From: Brienomyrus brachyistius
Taxonomy: Eukaryota; Chordata; Actinopteri; Osteoglossiformes; Mormyridae
Assembly: GCF_023856365.1 (NCBI RefSeq)
Contig: NW_026042758.1
Location: forward strand, 1-64,000
Direction of reading: 5' to 3'
DNA: 64,000 bases
Positions 23,159 through 32,959 of this stretch are shown piece after piece (the stretch's first letter is position 1; each line of letters begins with the position of its first letter). The translations under genes and the position numbers were made by a program. The notes under the pieces are model-generated. The model was not told where the DNA came from. It saw only the letters and a list, made by a program, of their open reading frames with translations, and did no database searches.

Positions 23159-23640
23159 CACACAAAATATACAATGAATGACCAATCTCAGCTTCAAATT
23201 TCCACACAATTATACATAACTTGTTCTGAATAAAATTCCTCCAAACATCAAAGTTTAAGATCAAACCACTGGGGAAACACATAAATGAGTTACTCAACGC
23301 AATAAATTGCAATGAAAAGCTAACCAATTAGACAATCGAACAATAGGTTTAACACTTCTGCCCATATGAATTATTAAAAGGAAAGTTCACCCTTAATACT
23401 TTTTTTTTTTCTTTTTAGCGATTTAATATTTAACTTTTAGATAAACTAAAAATAGAACCCCCCCTTTTAAACCGCATTAATGCAAACATCTGAATCAATA
23501 AAACAGCATTCCACATATTGTCATTAAGACACTTACAGCACACCATTTATTCCTAATACAGTCAAATACCACAACTCATATAATGTTACAAGCCAGCACC
23601 AGCGCCTCAATGCCTCATTAGCGCACCCCATTAAGAAATA
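22622..23640. other. AT-rich stretch with a (TA)n microsatellite at 23104-23155
   Basis: Apart from the pure (TA)n run and short T/C homopolymers around 23400-23465, no gene, RNA or named repeat is visible. Confidence 0.6.
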
Positions 23641-24009
23641 AACCCCACTCGCAACAGGTAGTGCTTGCTACAAATAACATTTGCAACAAAGTCCAACACG
23701 CATGGTTCATGGTCTTACCGGCTGTCCGTTCAGAGTCTACTTTTCAGTACACAATCGCAGCACAGTTCCAGAAGCACTTGGTGTAGATTTGACCCTTTGC
23801 TTGTCGCGCTACCAATGCGTTTTGCCGACTTTATCCAAAATAAAGAGCAGGTGCGTCCGTTAATGCCTTCCCCTCGGGTGCACACAGGTGAGTAAACTTT
23901 GGTTCCGCATGACCACTTGCGTGAACGACGTAACCACTTGCTGGAATGACGTTCATCGCAACAATGATATAAATATTTTCCCCCCTGACATATAATCAGT
24001 GTAAGCACA

Positions 24010-24885
24010 CAAACACATTGGCCGGTTATCCTATTCATTCAGTTCCACGGACAGTGACCTGTGTTACTGTGCTGTGACATCTGGTTCCTTCATTGGCTCT
24101 GTATATTTCTATAAATGACTAAATGGCTCTGTTGTAGAAATTTCCAGCCAGAGACTTGGTTCCTATATAACGAGAAGATTTTATTTTTACTCGGACTGAG
24201 AAGCTACAGAAAATCATCTCTGCATGTGATCTCCCCTTTACTGCTCAAGCAGAGCACACGCACATCAGCAAGTGTCAAGGCAGCAAGTGCATACAAACAA
24301 CTTCTCAGGGCCTTCAGGAAGAGTCAGACTGCGGTGTCATTCAGAGATACCATTGTCTAAGACTTGCACTAAAACATTCTATGCACTTGGGCATATTTAA
24401 ACAAAGTAGTATGGTACCTATGTCAGAATCCATCCCTGCCTTGTCCTGTTCACATGTCACTGGCCATCCTATTCTCTCCTCTGTCTTGTACCCCTTAGCC
24501 CATAGTGTGTTTGCCTGCTCATCGGGCCACCATGTGGCTTAACGGGCCAAGTGGTTGGCCACCGTGCCTGACTCCCCTTTTGATTGTGGGTTTTGAGGAT
24601 ATCAGTGGGTCTGTGTTTTCATGATTGTCCCCCAGGCCACCATGCAGCTCAGCCCTTGATTCCAACTACAGTAGCAATCAGGTGGTTCTCGGTCTACTAG
24701 GACTGTATAACAGGATTCTTCACCCATTCTATCTTTACTCCTTCAGCCGCATACATGAGTCAGACCTATAGGTTATTCAAATTCCGTCCTGCCAAATTTA
24801 CTGGACAGGAAGTGGACACTGCAAATGAATGTGTGAATACGCCAATACCTACATCTTTACAAGTTACATTAAGGGGTTTGGTACA
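24010..24885 (+). repeat. multi-copy long repeat, copy 1
   Basis: The stretch includes 'cggacagtgacctgtgttac', 'gaaatttccagccagagac', 'cattcagagataccattgtctaag' and 'ctactaggactgtataacagg', and ends at 'catctttacaagttac'. All recur, in reverse complement and the same order, in 45838-46476 plus 47478-47680, and the first third also in 27374-27740. It is non-coding. The sequence 24886-25250 beyond it contains AATAAAAG near 25180 in an LTR-like setting but is not assigned. Confidence 0.8.
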
Positions 24886-25390
24886 GTAAATGGCTGTGAG
24901 GTGGGATTTCTTCTTGATGTCTGTTTGTAGCCCGTCCACCAGCAGCTGCTGCTGTATTTATCACACCAAGCAGGGAAAGTATATTGCTAAATTTTCCTTA
25001 GTTCAATTACGCTTGATTAAGCTAATTAAGCCGGCTATGTTATTTACATTCAGAAGGATGCCGCCATATTGGGTTATACACAGATGCCACGATAGCTCAC
25101 ACTCACATTCCCTCTTCATTATTTTTCTAAACACACTCTATCCTGCCTTGTCACCTGCAACAAGATCTCACTCCCTGTAGCAATAAAAGTCTTTCTTATG
25201 ATTGAGCAGATTTCTGCTTCTCTCCTAACCATGGGCATCCAAAGTAAGATGAAGCAAAATGTTAGGAAATTTGATAACACATGGTTACTCTTTTGGTAAC
25301 AGTGACTTTGGTTTTATTTTGATAGATGTAAACTACATAATATGGTCTTAACCTTGTTTTCTGTCCTAAAAGCAAACTTTTATGTTACAG

Positions 25391-25461
25391 GAGAAAAGTG
25401 CACAGCTGCTTGGATCAACCCCAGCTAATCAGCGCATATGGGAATCTTTTCAAAATACCAT
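25391..25461 (+). other. exon-like segment
   Basis: A 71-bp open segment lies between an acceptor (tgttacag) and a donor (AT|GTGAGT). It encodes EKSAQLLGSTPANQRIWESF and a few more residues. It may belong with the exon-like pieces at 28622-29080, but the splice phase (2) does not match them directly. The product is unknown. Confidence 0.25.
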
Positions 25462-25579
25462 GTGAGTCTTATGCAATTTACCCAATTAATATAAGCTCTT
25501 TAGATGACGCTTAAATAATCAATTCCCATCAACTTAGTGTCAAAACACAAACTCAGTGGCAAAAAAGTGAAGGGCAACA

Positions 25580-26370
25580 GACTAAGTTGTGAAAATGAAA
25601 TCTGCATGTGATGAAAGGGCATGTGACTGTATCGCGATGATTATAATCATCAGATCAAACGGACCACGGAGTTGGCGGTATGGTCACACTGCTGGTCCCA
25701 TGTCAGTAGGGTATAGCACACCCCTGGGCCCGGATACTACTAGGATGTCACTGGTGTACCACTGTGCCGTCAGAGTGTGGTGTGTCACTCCACAGCATTG
25801 GCAGGATTGCTCCTCTCCCTGCAGCGCCACCATACGCACATGACGGTCATCTGTGGTACTGCAGAACTGAGATGTATCGCTGAACATGGTAGGACGCCAG
25901 TCGTCATCAGTCCATCAGTCCATGCCTCCCAGTGACTACACCACTCCAAACGCAACCGTTTCTGTGCTATTGTGAACGGCAGCCTATGCATGGGACGGTG
26001 AACCCGTAGTCCAGCTGATGCCAGTCATCGCGACACGATGATATAGGGTGTTGTAGAGAGTCCAGTAGCTGTGTCCATATATCAGGCGCAGGTGTCATGG
26101 GGATCTGTGATGCTTGGAGCACAATCCGACGATCCTTCCTTGGCGTGGTCTGTCTTGGATGACCAGAAACTTCACGACGTGTGTGGATGCCTCACGTGCC
26201 CATTGGTTTCAATATCAGGCCACTGTGATATCCGCATGGCCCACATGCAATTGCAGCACATGACCACCTGGCTTCATGTAAACCCGCAATGCAACCCTAT
26301 CAAACTCCGTCAAGTGCCGTTAACACTGTCTAATGTGACTACGAGGCATCCTGTGTCTGGTGATTAAACA
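25580..26370 (-). pseudogene. decayed Tc1-like transposase
   Basis: The minus strand contains, across several frames, the landmarks of a Tc1 transposase. First come remnants of the N-terminal helix-turn-helix region (around 26360-26200), then DRPRQGR, then HRLPFTIAQKRLRLEWC (near 25990-25940), FSDTSQF in place of the usual catalytic FxDExxF near 25880, and RRxRERSNPAN. The catalytic Glu-Ser pair is altered and multiple stops and shifts are present. It is a different, much older family than the 7907/30357 copies. Confidence 0.75.
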
Positions 26371-27370
26371 TGCCAACTCCTTGCAATTTGAATCATTTAC
26401 ATATCCATCACTGGTCTGCACATGTACCAGATTACATCTTTAATCGGATAGTTACTTCTGGGTTCTCAACTTTTTTTTTCATAATACCCCTTAAGTGTAT
26501 ATGCCCTTCACTGATGAGAAATTCATCAACATCTAAGTCCTACATTCATGTACAATGCATATTAAATGAATATTTTGTCACTATTAGTTTTGATGTATCA
26601 TTCTTTGAATGCACTCAATTGAATCATGGACAGTGGTTCCACATGGAAAAAAATGAATATTCCGAAAAGGAAAAATCCTTCTTCGGTTGATACATTCACT
26701 TTGTGTTCTGAGAATTTTTCCCTTGAGTGCCTTGTACAGTATGTCTAGTGTGTTTTTGGTGTGAATGTGGCCATAATCATACAAGGAAAAAACCACTGAC
26801 TTGTAGTGAACATGTAAAACCGCAACATGCAGTGTCATACGTAACTGAAATAAGAAATGCTGGATTGCCTGAGTTGCATGCGTGCATGTTTTTTAATATG
26901 GGCAACATGGTTCCCTGAGATGCCTCAGTGTTGCTCACCGCCATCTCTAACACACAACCTCACAAACCATCTTAAAACTACTGAAAGAAATAATTGGCTA
27001 CACTGCAGCTCCACTGTTTTGTTTGGCACCCCTGCATGTCCTGCATTGTGTGGGGAAAAAAGCTGAAGGCTGAGGAATGTTACATAACACAGCTAGAATG
27101 TAAAAACTCTCTCTGGTGTAATTCACTGCGTAAAACCAATGGTCCTAAGTGTGGTGTCTTCTTCATAACACTCCCTGATGTTTGTGTCCGTGACCATGAG
27201 ATAGGGTGGCTGCTTTTCTTCCTTGCTTTCCTTGTATTCCTATGTTTCCTCCCCAGCCTTGGTTGGTAGGTCAGGCAGCATCACCTTGTTTTAATAGACC
27301 CAGGTGCAATTTATCTTGAAATTAGACTCAAGTGCAGAAAATGTTCTATCAGAAGTCTTTGACAATCTCT
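26371..27370. other. no recognisable feature
   Basis: There are several short open frames but none with a recognisable domain, and no repeat shared with the rest of the window was noticed. Confidence 0.4.
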
Positions 27371-27373
27371 GAA

Positions 27374-28134
27374 TTACACAGAAATCTGACTTCTTCTGAA
27401 GCTGTGAAATTGTTCATCTGTATTTGCTGCATTGGTACTTGTTGATGTGCGTGTGCCCTGCTTAAGGAGTAAAGGGGAGATGACATGCAGAGCTAGTTTT
27501 CTGTAGTTTATTTTCTTTGTCTGAATAATAATATTCTCTTCATATAGGAACCCAGTCTCTGGCTGGAAATTTCTACAATAGAGCCATTTAGTTATTTCTA
27601 GAAAAATATTTAGAGCCAATGACCTGATGTCATAGTAACACAGGTCACTGTCCGTGGTGCTGAATTCTCTACTTGATGGGCTGGTGCTGAATGAATAGGC
27701 CAGGTGTCTGTGTGCTTCCACTGACTGGCACCCAGACATATAATGACTTTTAACAATGAAGGGGGAAAAGTCCAGACAGGAAATTAGTCAACAGTAATTA
27801 GTAATCAAATATAGTTCTCATTTATCATTATGTAAATTTCAAAAACCTTTTCTGACTATTAATCTGCACGTTGCAATAATTTAATATTAACTAACTTGCT
27901 GTAACGTAAAGTGAAAAACAAGTTTTAAAACTAGCTGTGAAATTTTTGATGCTGTTGACCTGAATGTTGTTGCCAGAGCCTTAGGATACGTCTCTACACA
28001 TAAGTGAGGGGATGGATGCACTATTCTATGGAGGCTTCTGAAGAGAATTATTATCCCAAATTTAAATTGAGAGAGATGATTAATTCCTTTTTAATGCAGT
28101 CTGCCTTAAGAGCCCCTGTTCTGCCGTTGATCTT
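27374..28134 (-). repeat. multi-copy long repeat, copy 2
   Basis: It matches 46290-46476 plus 47478-48134 in direct orientation, including 'gctggaaatttctacaatagagcc', 'ctctacttgatgggctggtgctgaatg', 'gtgaggggatggatgcactattctatg' and 'gagcccctgttctgccgttgatc'. The first part is the reverse complement of 24010-24340. Similarity stops exactly where copy 3 continues into an integrase-coding fragment. Confidence 0.85.
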
Positions 28135-28621
28135 TTGCATGGATGCTATCATGTATTAGTTTACTCTATGAAATTTAGTTTGAATTTTGATCACATGTCA
28201 AACTAAAGCATTTTGGGCTGGTTTCCTGAGTTCTTTTTAACGCTGTTAAGTTACATTTTTATTTCAGCATAATTACAAGTTCCCGCAGGGAAGAAATAAG
28301 TCAGTTACTTAATAAATGACTATAAAGTAGTTGCTGCAGTATATATTCCATAAATTTACTGAACTGGAGTTTTATGCATCCTTACAAAGTAATAACTGTA
28401 TGTGTTCTTTAAGTATGAAAGAGTTTAGGACATTGTCACCTGCAGTGGACAGCCACGTGTCCCCATAATTATAACTTTAGATTATATTTCTGCATGACTG
28501 AGTATTCACTGAGTACCTGGTAGTGTTGGATGATATTTACGTCTCATATTTACCATTTATGTCAGTCTTCAAAGTGTGTGGATTATTAAGGTTGGTCTTG
28601 GTTGTTTTCTTCCCTGGAGAA

Positions 28622-29080
28622 ACAGAAGTTTAATGCCATGATGCCACAGCAGCTCGCCGTTCCTGTCAGTACGGTGGAGGTAAGAGTTTGAAACATTCAT
28701 CAGCCTGTCAGCTACGCATCTCGCCTGGACATGGGACTCAGCTTTTATTCTTCCATAATACCGCTTAAGTACCTCACTCTACTCAATCTCAGTACTGTTT
28801 AAGGGTAAATAACTTTTGTCACTGACTGCCAGAGATTATGGCAATTAAATGGAAAATATGAAGCAGACATATGAAATACAGTGGGCTGTTTGCAGTAAGT
28901 TGGGCTTAGGGTTAGTAATGGGGCTTTTTCCACTGACTTCTGCTTCTGTGCCCTTTCTTCACACTGCTGTTCAACTGTCCTCTTTATAGGAGGGAGGAGC
29001 AGCGCAAATGCAGCCGACAGATATAAAGCCATGTGCTGGCAGCAGACGCTTCGCACCCCTTAATAGCATATCTGTTGCTG
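28622..29080 (+). other. two adjoining exon-like segments of an unassigned gene
   Basis: The segment 28627-28680 (KFNAMMPQQLAVPVSTVE, donor gtaaga) and the segment 28990-29080 (acceptor ctttatag; EGGAAQMQPTDIKPCAG ... SVA|G, donor gtaaga) join in phase 0 to a continuous frame. A possible further exon starts at 29307 (acceptor ccccatag). The sequences are not low complexity and not a TE I know. This may be a real small gene or the debris of one. Confidence 0.3.
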
Positions 29081-29589
29081 GTAAGACTGTCTGTGCTGCC
29101 GGTCATCTCAGTAACCAGGTGAAACTCCCCAGGCAAGATCAGGACAATGTTGTGTTGAGTTTCAGTGAGTTTCCTGTGTGTAAAGCCAGTTTTGGGGTCA
29201 ATGTGGAGCCTGGTCCAGTCATGAGCTGGGGAGACGTGACCAAGGCTGCACTGTTACTCTTGTGTGTCTTTTCATTCAAAACTCTTTTTTTTTTTATTTC
29301 CCCATAGTGTCCATCATCTTGAGCAGCACCGGCTGTCATTTAGCACAAAAGATGCCTGTTCAGTTTTCCATCTGAACAAGGGCCCTCTGGACCCAGGTGT
29401 GCACTACATGAGCACTTTGTTCCTGACTCCTTATCAGCGTTTACATTTACACTCTCAGCCAGTCTTTAATCTGCAAAGTTACGCTTGGTGAGATTTATAC
29501 AGACACGAGTAAAGAGGATTTTTTCACTTTTCCCAAATTCCCTCTAAGTCTGTATTTTCACCTCTTGAATGCTGGGATTTGTAGGCCCA

Positions 29590-29800
29590 GCTCTTCACCA
29601 TGTATAACAACATCACCCTCAACGCTAGAGAAACCAAGGAGTTGATCCTGGACTTTCGCAAACGGATGACTCCCCAAAGTCCTATCTACATCGCAGAGGA
29701 TGCTGTAGAGGCTTCAACAGCTTCCAGTTCCTCGGGCACACAGCTTCTGGCGGTCAAAGGCATCGTCTTCAGGTGCTGCCTCAGAAAAGCAAGCAGCACC
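29590..29800 (+). pseudogene. LINE reverse transcriptase fragment
   Basis: The frame MYNNITLNARETKELILDFRK is the conserved post-YxDD segment of L2/jockey-like RTs (N-L-N-x-x-K-T-K-E-x-x-x-D-F-R), followed by AEDAVEA and a degraded FLGTQ. The rest of the element is missing. 29801-30356 has no recognised feature. Confidence 0.7.
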
Positions 29801-30356
29801 TTGAGAGACTCTAGCCACCCAGCACTGTCACTTTTCACCTTCCATCCATCCATCTGCACAAGCATTTCCAGATTTAGAGACAAGTTTCCTCCCCATTGCT
29901 GTTAACCAGCCAGTGACGCTGACATTTCCTCACACTGCCACTGTTACCTCATTCTGTACTGTTACTGTGTCTGTCTATGCTGGTGCCATTACTTTAATTT
30001 TATTTATATAGTATTATCACTGGTTATACTGTTGAGGTGCAACTACAGACAATTTTTCTTTGAATTAATCTAGCGACTATTTTCCCAAGCTGTTGATTCA
30101 TCAAAACTATTATTTTTCCTCCAGAAAATCAGATTGACCGTTTAAGTTAATATTATTTTAAGAACAACACAAACTACGTCATTGCGGGGTTTTAGATAAT
30201 GGACACTATACAGATATTTTTTTCGCCCACCATTCAATAAGCAGATAAGTAACTTGTCTAAAATATTTAGATTTGTATTGTGATCCCCAAAAGTTAGTAA
30301 TCTGTATAAAATCAGTGTATCTTTGTTTTTTAAATTTGATTCTGTAAATCAATGTA

Positions 30357-31525
30357 CACTGAACAAAAATATAAACGCAACACTTTTGTTTTTGCTCCCA
30401 TTTTTCATGAGATGGACTTAAAGATCTACAATTCATTCCAGATACACAATATTACCATTTCTCTCAAACATTTCTCACAAATCAGTCTAAATGTGTGATA
30501 GTGAGCACTTCTGCTTTGCTGAGATAATCCATCCCACCTCACAGGTGTGCCACATCAAGATGCTGATCTGACATCATGGGTAGTGCACAGGTGTACCTTA
30601 TACTGCCCACAATAAAAGGCCACCCTGGAATGTGCAGTTTTGTCTCACAGCAAAATGCCACAGATGCCACAAGCATTGAGGGAGCGTGCAATTGGCATGC
30701 TGACAGCAGGAATGTCAACCAGATCTGTTGCTCGTGCATTGAATGTTCATTTCTCAACCATAAGCCGTCTCCAAAGGCGTTTCAGAGAATATGGCAGTAC
30801 ATCCAACCGGCCTCACAACCGCAGACCACGTGTAACCACACCAGCCCAGGACCTCCACATCCAGCAGGTTCACCTCCAAGATCGTCTGAGACCAGCCACT
30901 CAGACAGATAATGCACGGCCCCATGTTGCAAGGATCTGTACACAGTTCTTGGAAGCTGAAAATGTCCCAGTTCTTGCATGGCCAGCATACTCACCGGACA
31001 TGTCACCCGTTGAGCATGTTTGGGATGTGCTTGACCGGCGTATACGACAGCGTGTACCAGTTCCCACTAATATCCAACAACTTCGCACAGCCATTGAAGA
31101 GGAGTGGACCAACATTCCACAGGCCACAATTGACAATCTGATAAACTCTATGCGAAGAAGATGTGTTGCATTGCATGAGGCAAATGGTGGTCACACCAGA
31201 TACTGACCGGTTCTGAGTCCCCAGACCCCCAATAAAGCAAAAAACTGCACATTCCAGGGTGGCCTTTTATTGTGGGCAGTATAAGGTACACCTGTGCACT
31301 ACCCATGATGTCAGATCAGCATCTTGATGTGGCACACCTGTGAGGTGGGATGGATTATCTCAGCAAAGCAGAAGTGCTCACTATCACACATTTAGACTGA
31401 TTTGTGAGAAATGTTTGAGAGAAATGGTAATATTGTGTATCTGGAATGAATTGTAGGTCTTTAAGTCCATCTCATGAAAAATGGGAGCAGAAACAAGAGT
31501 GTTGCGTTTATATTTTTGTTCAGTA
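30357..31525 (+). mobile_element. internally deleted Tc1-family element, copy 2
   Basis: The element is 1169 bp, flanked by TA (30355-30356 and 31526-31527). By eye it is identical to copy 1 (7907-9075) except for two bases inside the transposase frame. Inverted repeats are at 30357-30644 and 31239-31525. It carries the same internal deletion and the same terminal-base mismatch between its two ends. Confidence 0.92.
30655..31206 (+). CDS. Tc1 transposase lacking the first catalytic aspartate (copy 2)
   Basis: This is a 183-residue ATG frame equivalent to copy 1. It keeps the helix-turn-helix, the basic GRPR-like segment, the second catalytic Asp in DNARPH and the Glu in SPDMSPVEHVWD, but it has the same in-frame deletion at LRPATQT|DNARPH. 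The two differences from copy 1 (N for D after the catalytic Asp; H for Y near the C-terminus) restore residues usual in the family. Copy 2 is therefore closer to the common source. Confidence 0.85.
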   Translation: MPQMPQALRERAIGMLTAGMSTRSVARALNVHFSTISRLQRRFREYGSTSNRPHNRRPRVTTPAQDLHIQQVHLQDRLRPATQTDNARPHVARICTQFLEAENVPVLAWPAYSPDMSPVEHVWDVLDRRIRQRVPVPTNIQQLRTAIEEEWTNIPQATIDNLINSMRRRCVALHEANGGHTRY

Positions 31526-32661
31526 TAGAATAAGCCCAGATTTTAACCTAAAAATTTTCCTCAAATGTTTATTCAGTGGAGATAAGTACAACCTCTAAAG
31601 ATAGGCCTACACCCGTTTTGGCATTGTCTCCGGATCCCATGACAAATAATGCCTTCAGTACATCCTCCTCAACCCACACTGAAAGCAGAAGTGCTATGGG
31701 CTTTGCAAACGGTTTGCCGACATCACTCCTATACGTCCAATGATGACATTCACACCGTCTCCAGGGTGATGTTCCCTGACTCGCAGGGTCACTTGTGGTA
31801 AAGATAAAACCGCTTTTCTTGCGCGATTTGGACTCGCTCCATATATTAAAAGGGAGCTTCGTTGTCATGTTTGACGTAAGTATGAACAGGACCATCAAAA
31901 GAAAACAACTGGATGTGCATGTCAGGTATTGGGTGAATTATGAGAATGGCTCTCGAGTGCAGTCCTGGTTCTGGGATCACAGTACATGAGCCACTCCACC
32001 GCTGAAGACTTACTGGAGAAGTTTAAGGTAAGCCATTCAATAACATTTAAACTCATTAACGAACCCATGATTTTTAAATATCCATGGTTTATCTTTACAT
32101 GTGTTTAAATGGGAGAACCATATTTATTGGTAAGCATATTTTAAAGATTTTATTGCTGCTTCATGGCTTTTGCTGCAAAAAAAATAGTTCATTGAGGAAA
32201 TAGAATGTTTAAGTGTTGTGTAGCAACATGTACAGCTGTTGTACAGGCAAAAACTCTGGCTCAGTCCAAAGGAGGTGGATATAGGAATGGCTGTCATCAA
32301 GGTGGGACTTCTGTGAATTCACTGGTATCTTTACATACAAATGTATCAAACAATTGTGAAGTAAAAAATATGTGAATAACATGGAGTTTGAGCTGGTTTG
32401 ATATGTACAGCTGAGGTAGTGTTAACCTTGGGCTGAGTGTGCAGAAAGATTCTGGAAATTTGACAAACCATCTTTTTGTCAGAGACAGTTAGGAGCCAAA
32501 GGCAGTGGAAGTGACCTTGGTGTCCTTCAGATTAAAAAAAATTGCCAGATTGTGCTCTCAAAAATGTGCAAAAAGGCCTTGGATAAATGCCCTCTGAAGT
32601 ACTCGATTGTACATGAGATGACGTGCTTGGACCCAAACAAAATGCACACCAGCCAGATAAC

Positions 32662-32948
32662 TGTCATGCCCGGCTCGTCCGCTCCTTGTGTGTGCCACGC
32701 CCCCTAATTACCCACGTGTGATTTCCTGATCCTGCCCAGTCGTGTCTTGTTTCCTGCTGCCTTGTTCTGTGTATTTAAGTCCTGGTCTCCCCAGTTTGCT
32801 TTGTCTGTCATTAATGTCTGATGTTCGTAAGCGTGAGCTGTTTCCCGGTCCCTGTCCTCGTATTAAACTCCCGTTTGCCCCGTATTCCTGCTTCCTGCTT
32901 GCCTGCTTGCCCGCACGATCGCCGCTTCACCCGTACCCGATCGTGACA
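32662..32948 (+). repeat. 5' LTR
   Basis: It contains the TATA-like TATTTAAG at 32772-32779, presumed RNA start GTCTGTCATT at 32803-32812 (about 31 bp from the TATA start), and polyadenylation signal ATTAAA at 32862-32867. The ends are TG...CA. Confidence 0.92.
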
Positions 32949-32959
32949 GAATGACAGAC
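32803..32959 (+). promoter_or_regulatory. predicted self-primer (32803-32812) and primer-binding site (32950-32959)
   Basis: GTCTGTCATT at the presumed 5' end of the RNA is the exact reverse complement of AATGACAGAC starting two bases after the 5' LTR. Tf1/sushi-group Gypsy elements prime reverse transcription from such a fold instead of a tRNA. Pairing stops exactly at both sides. The ORF ATG (32951) lies inside the site. Confidence 0.6.

Noticed and set aside
24040..24110. Frame reading TDSDLCYCAV, resembling the end of a TCR or NITR V segment
   Set aside because: The same sequence occurs in all copies of a non-coding multi-copy repeat, with no V framework upstream in any of them.
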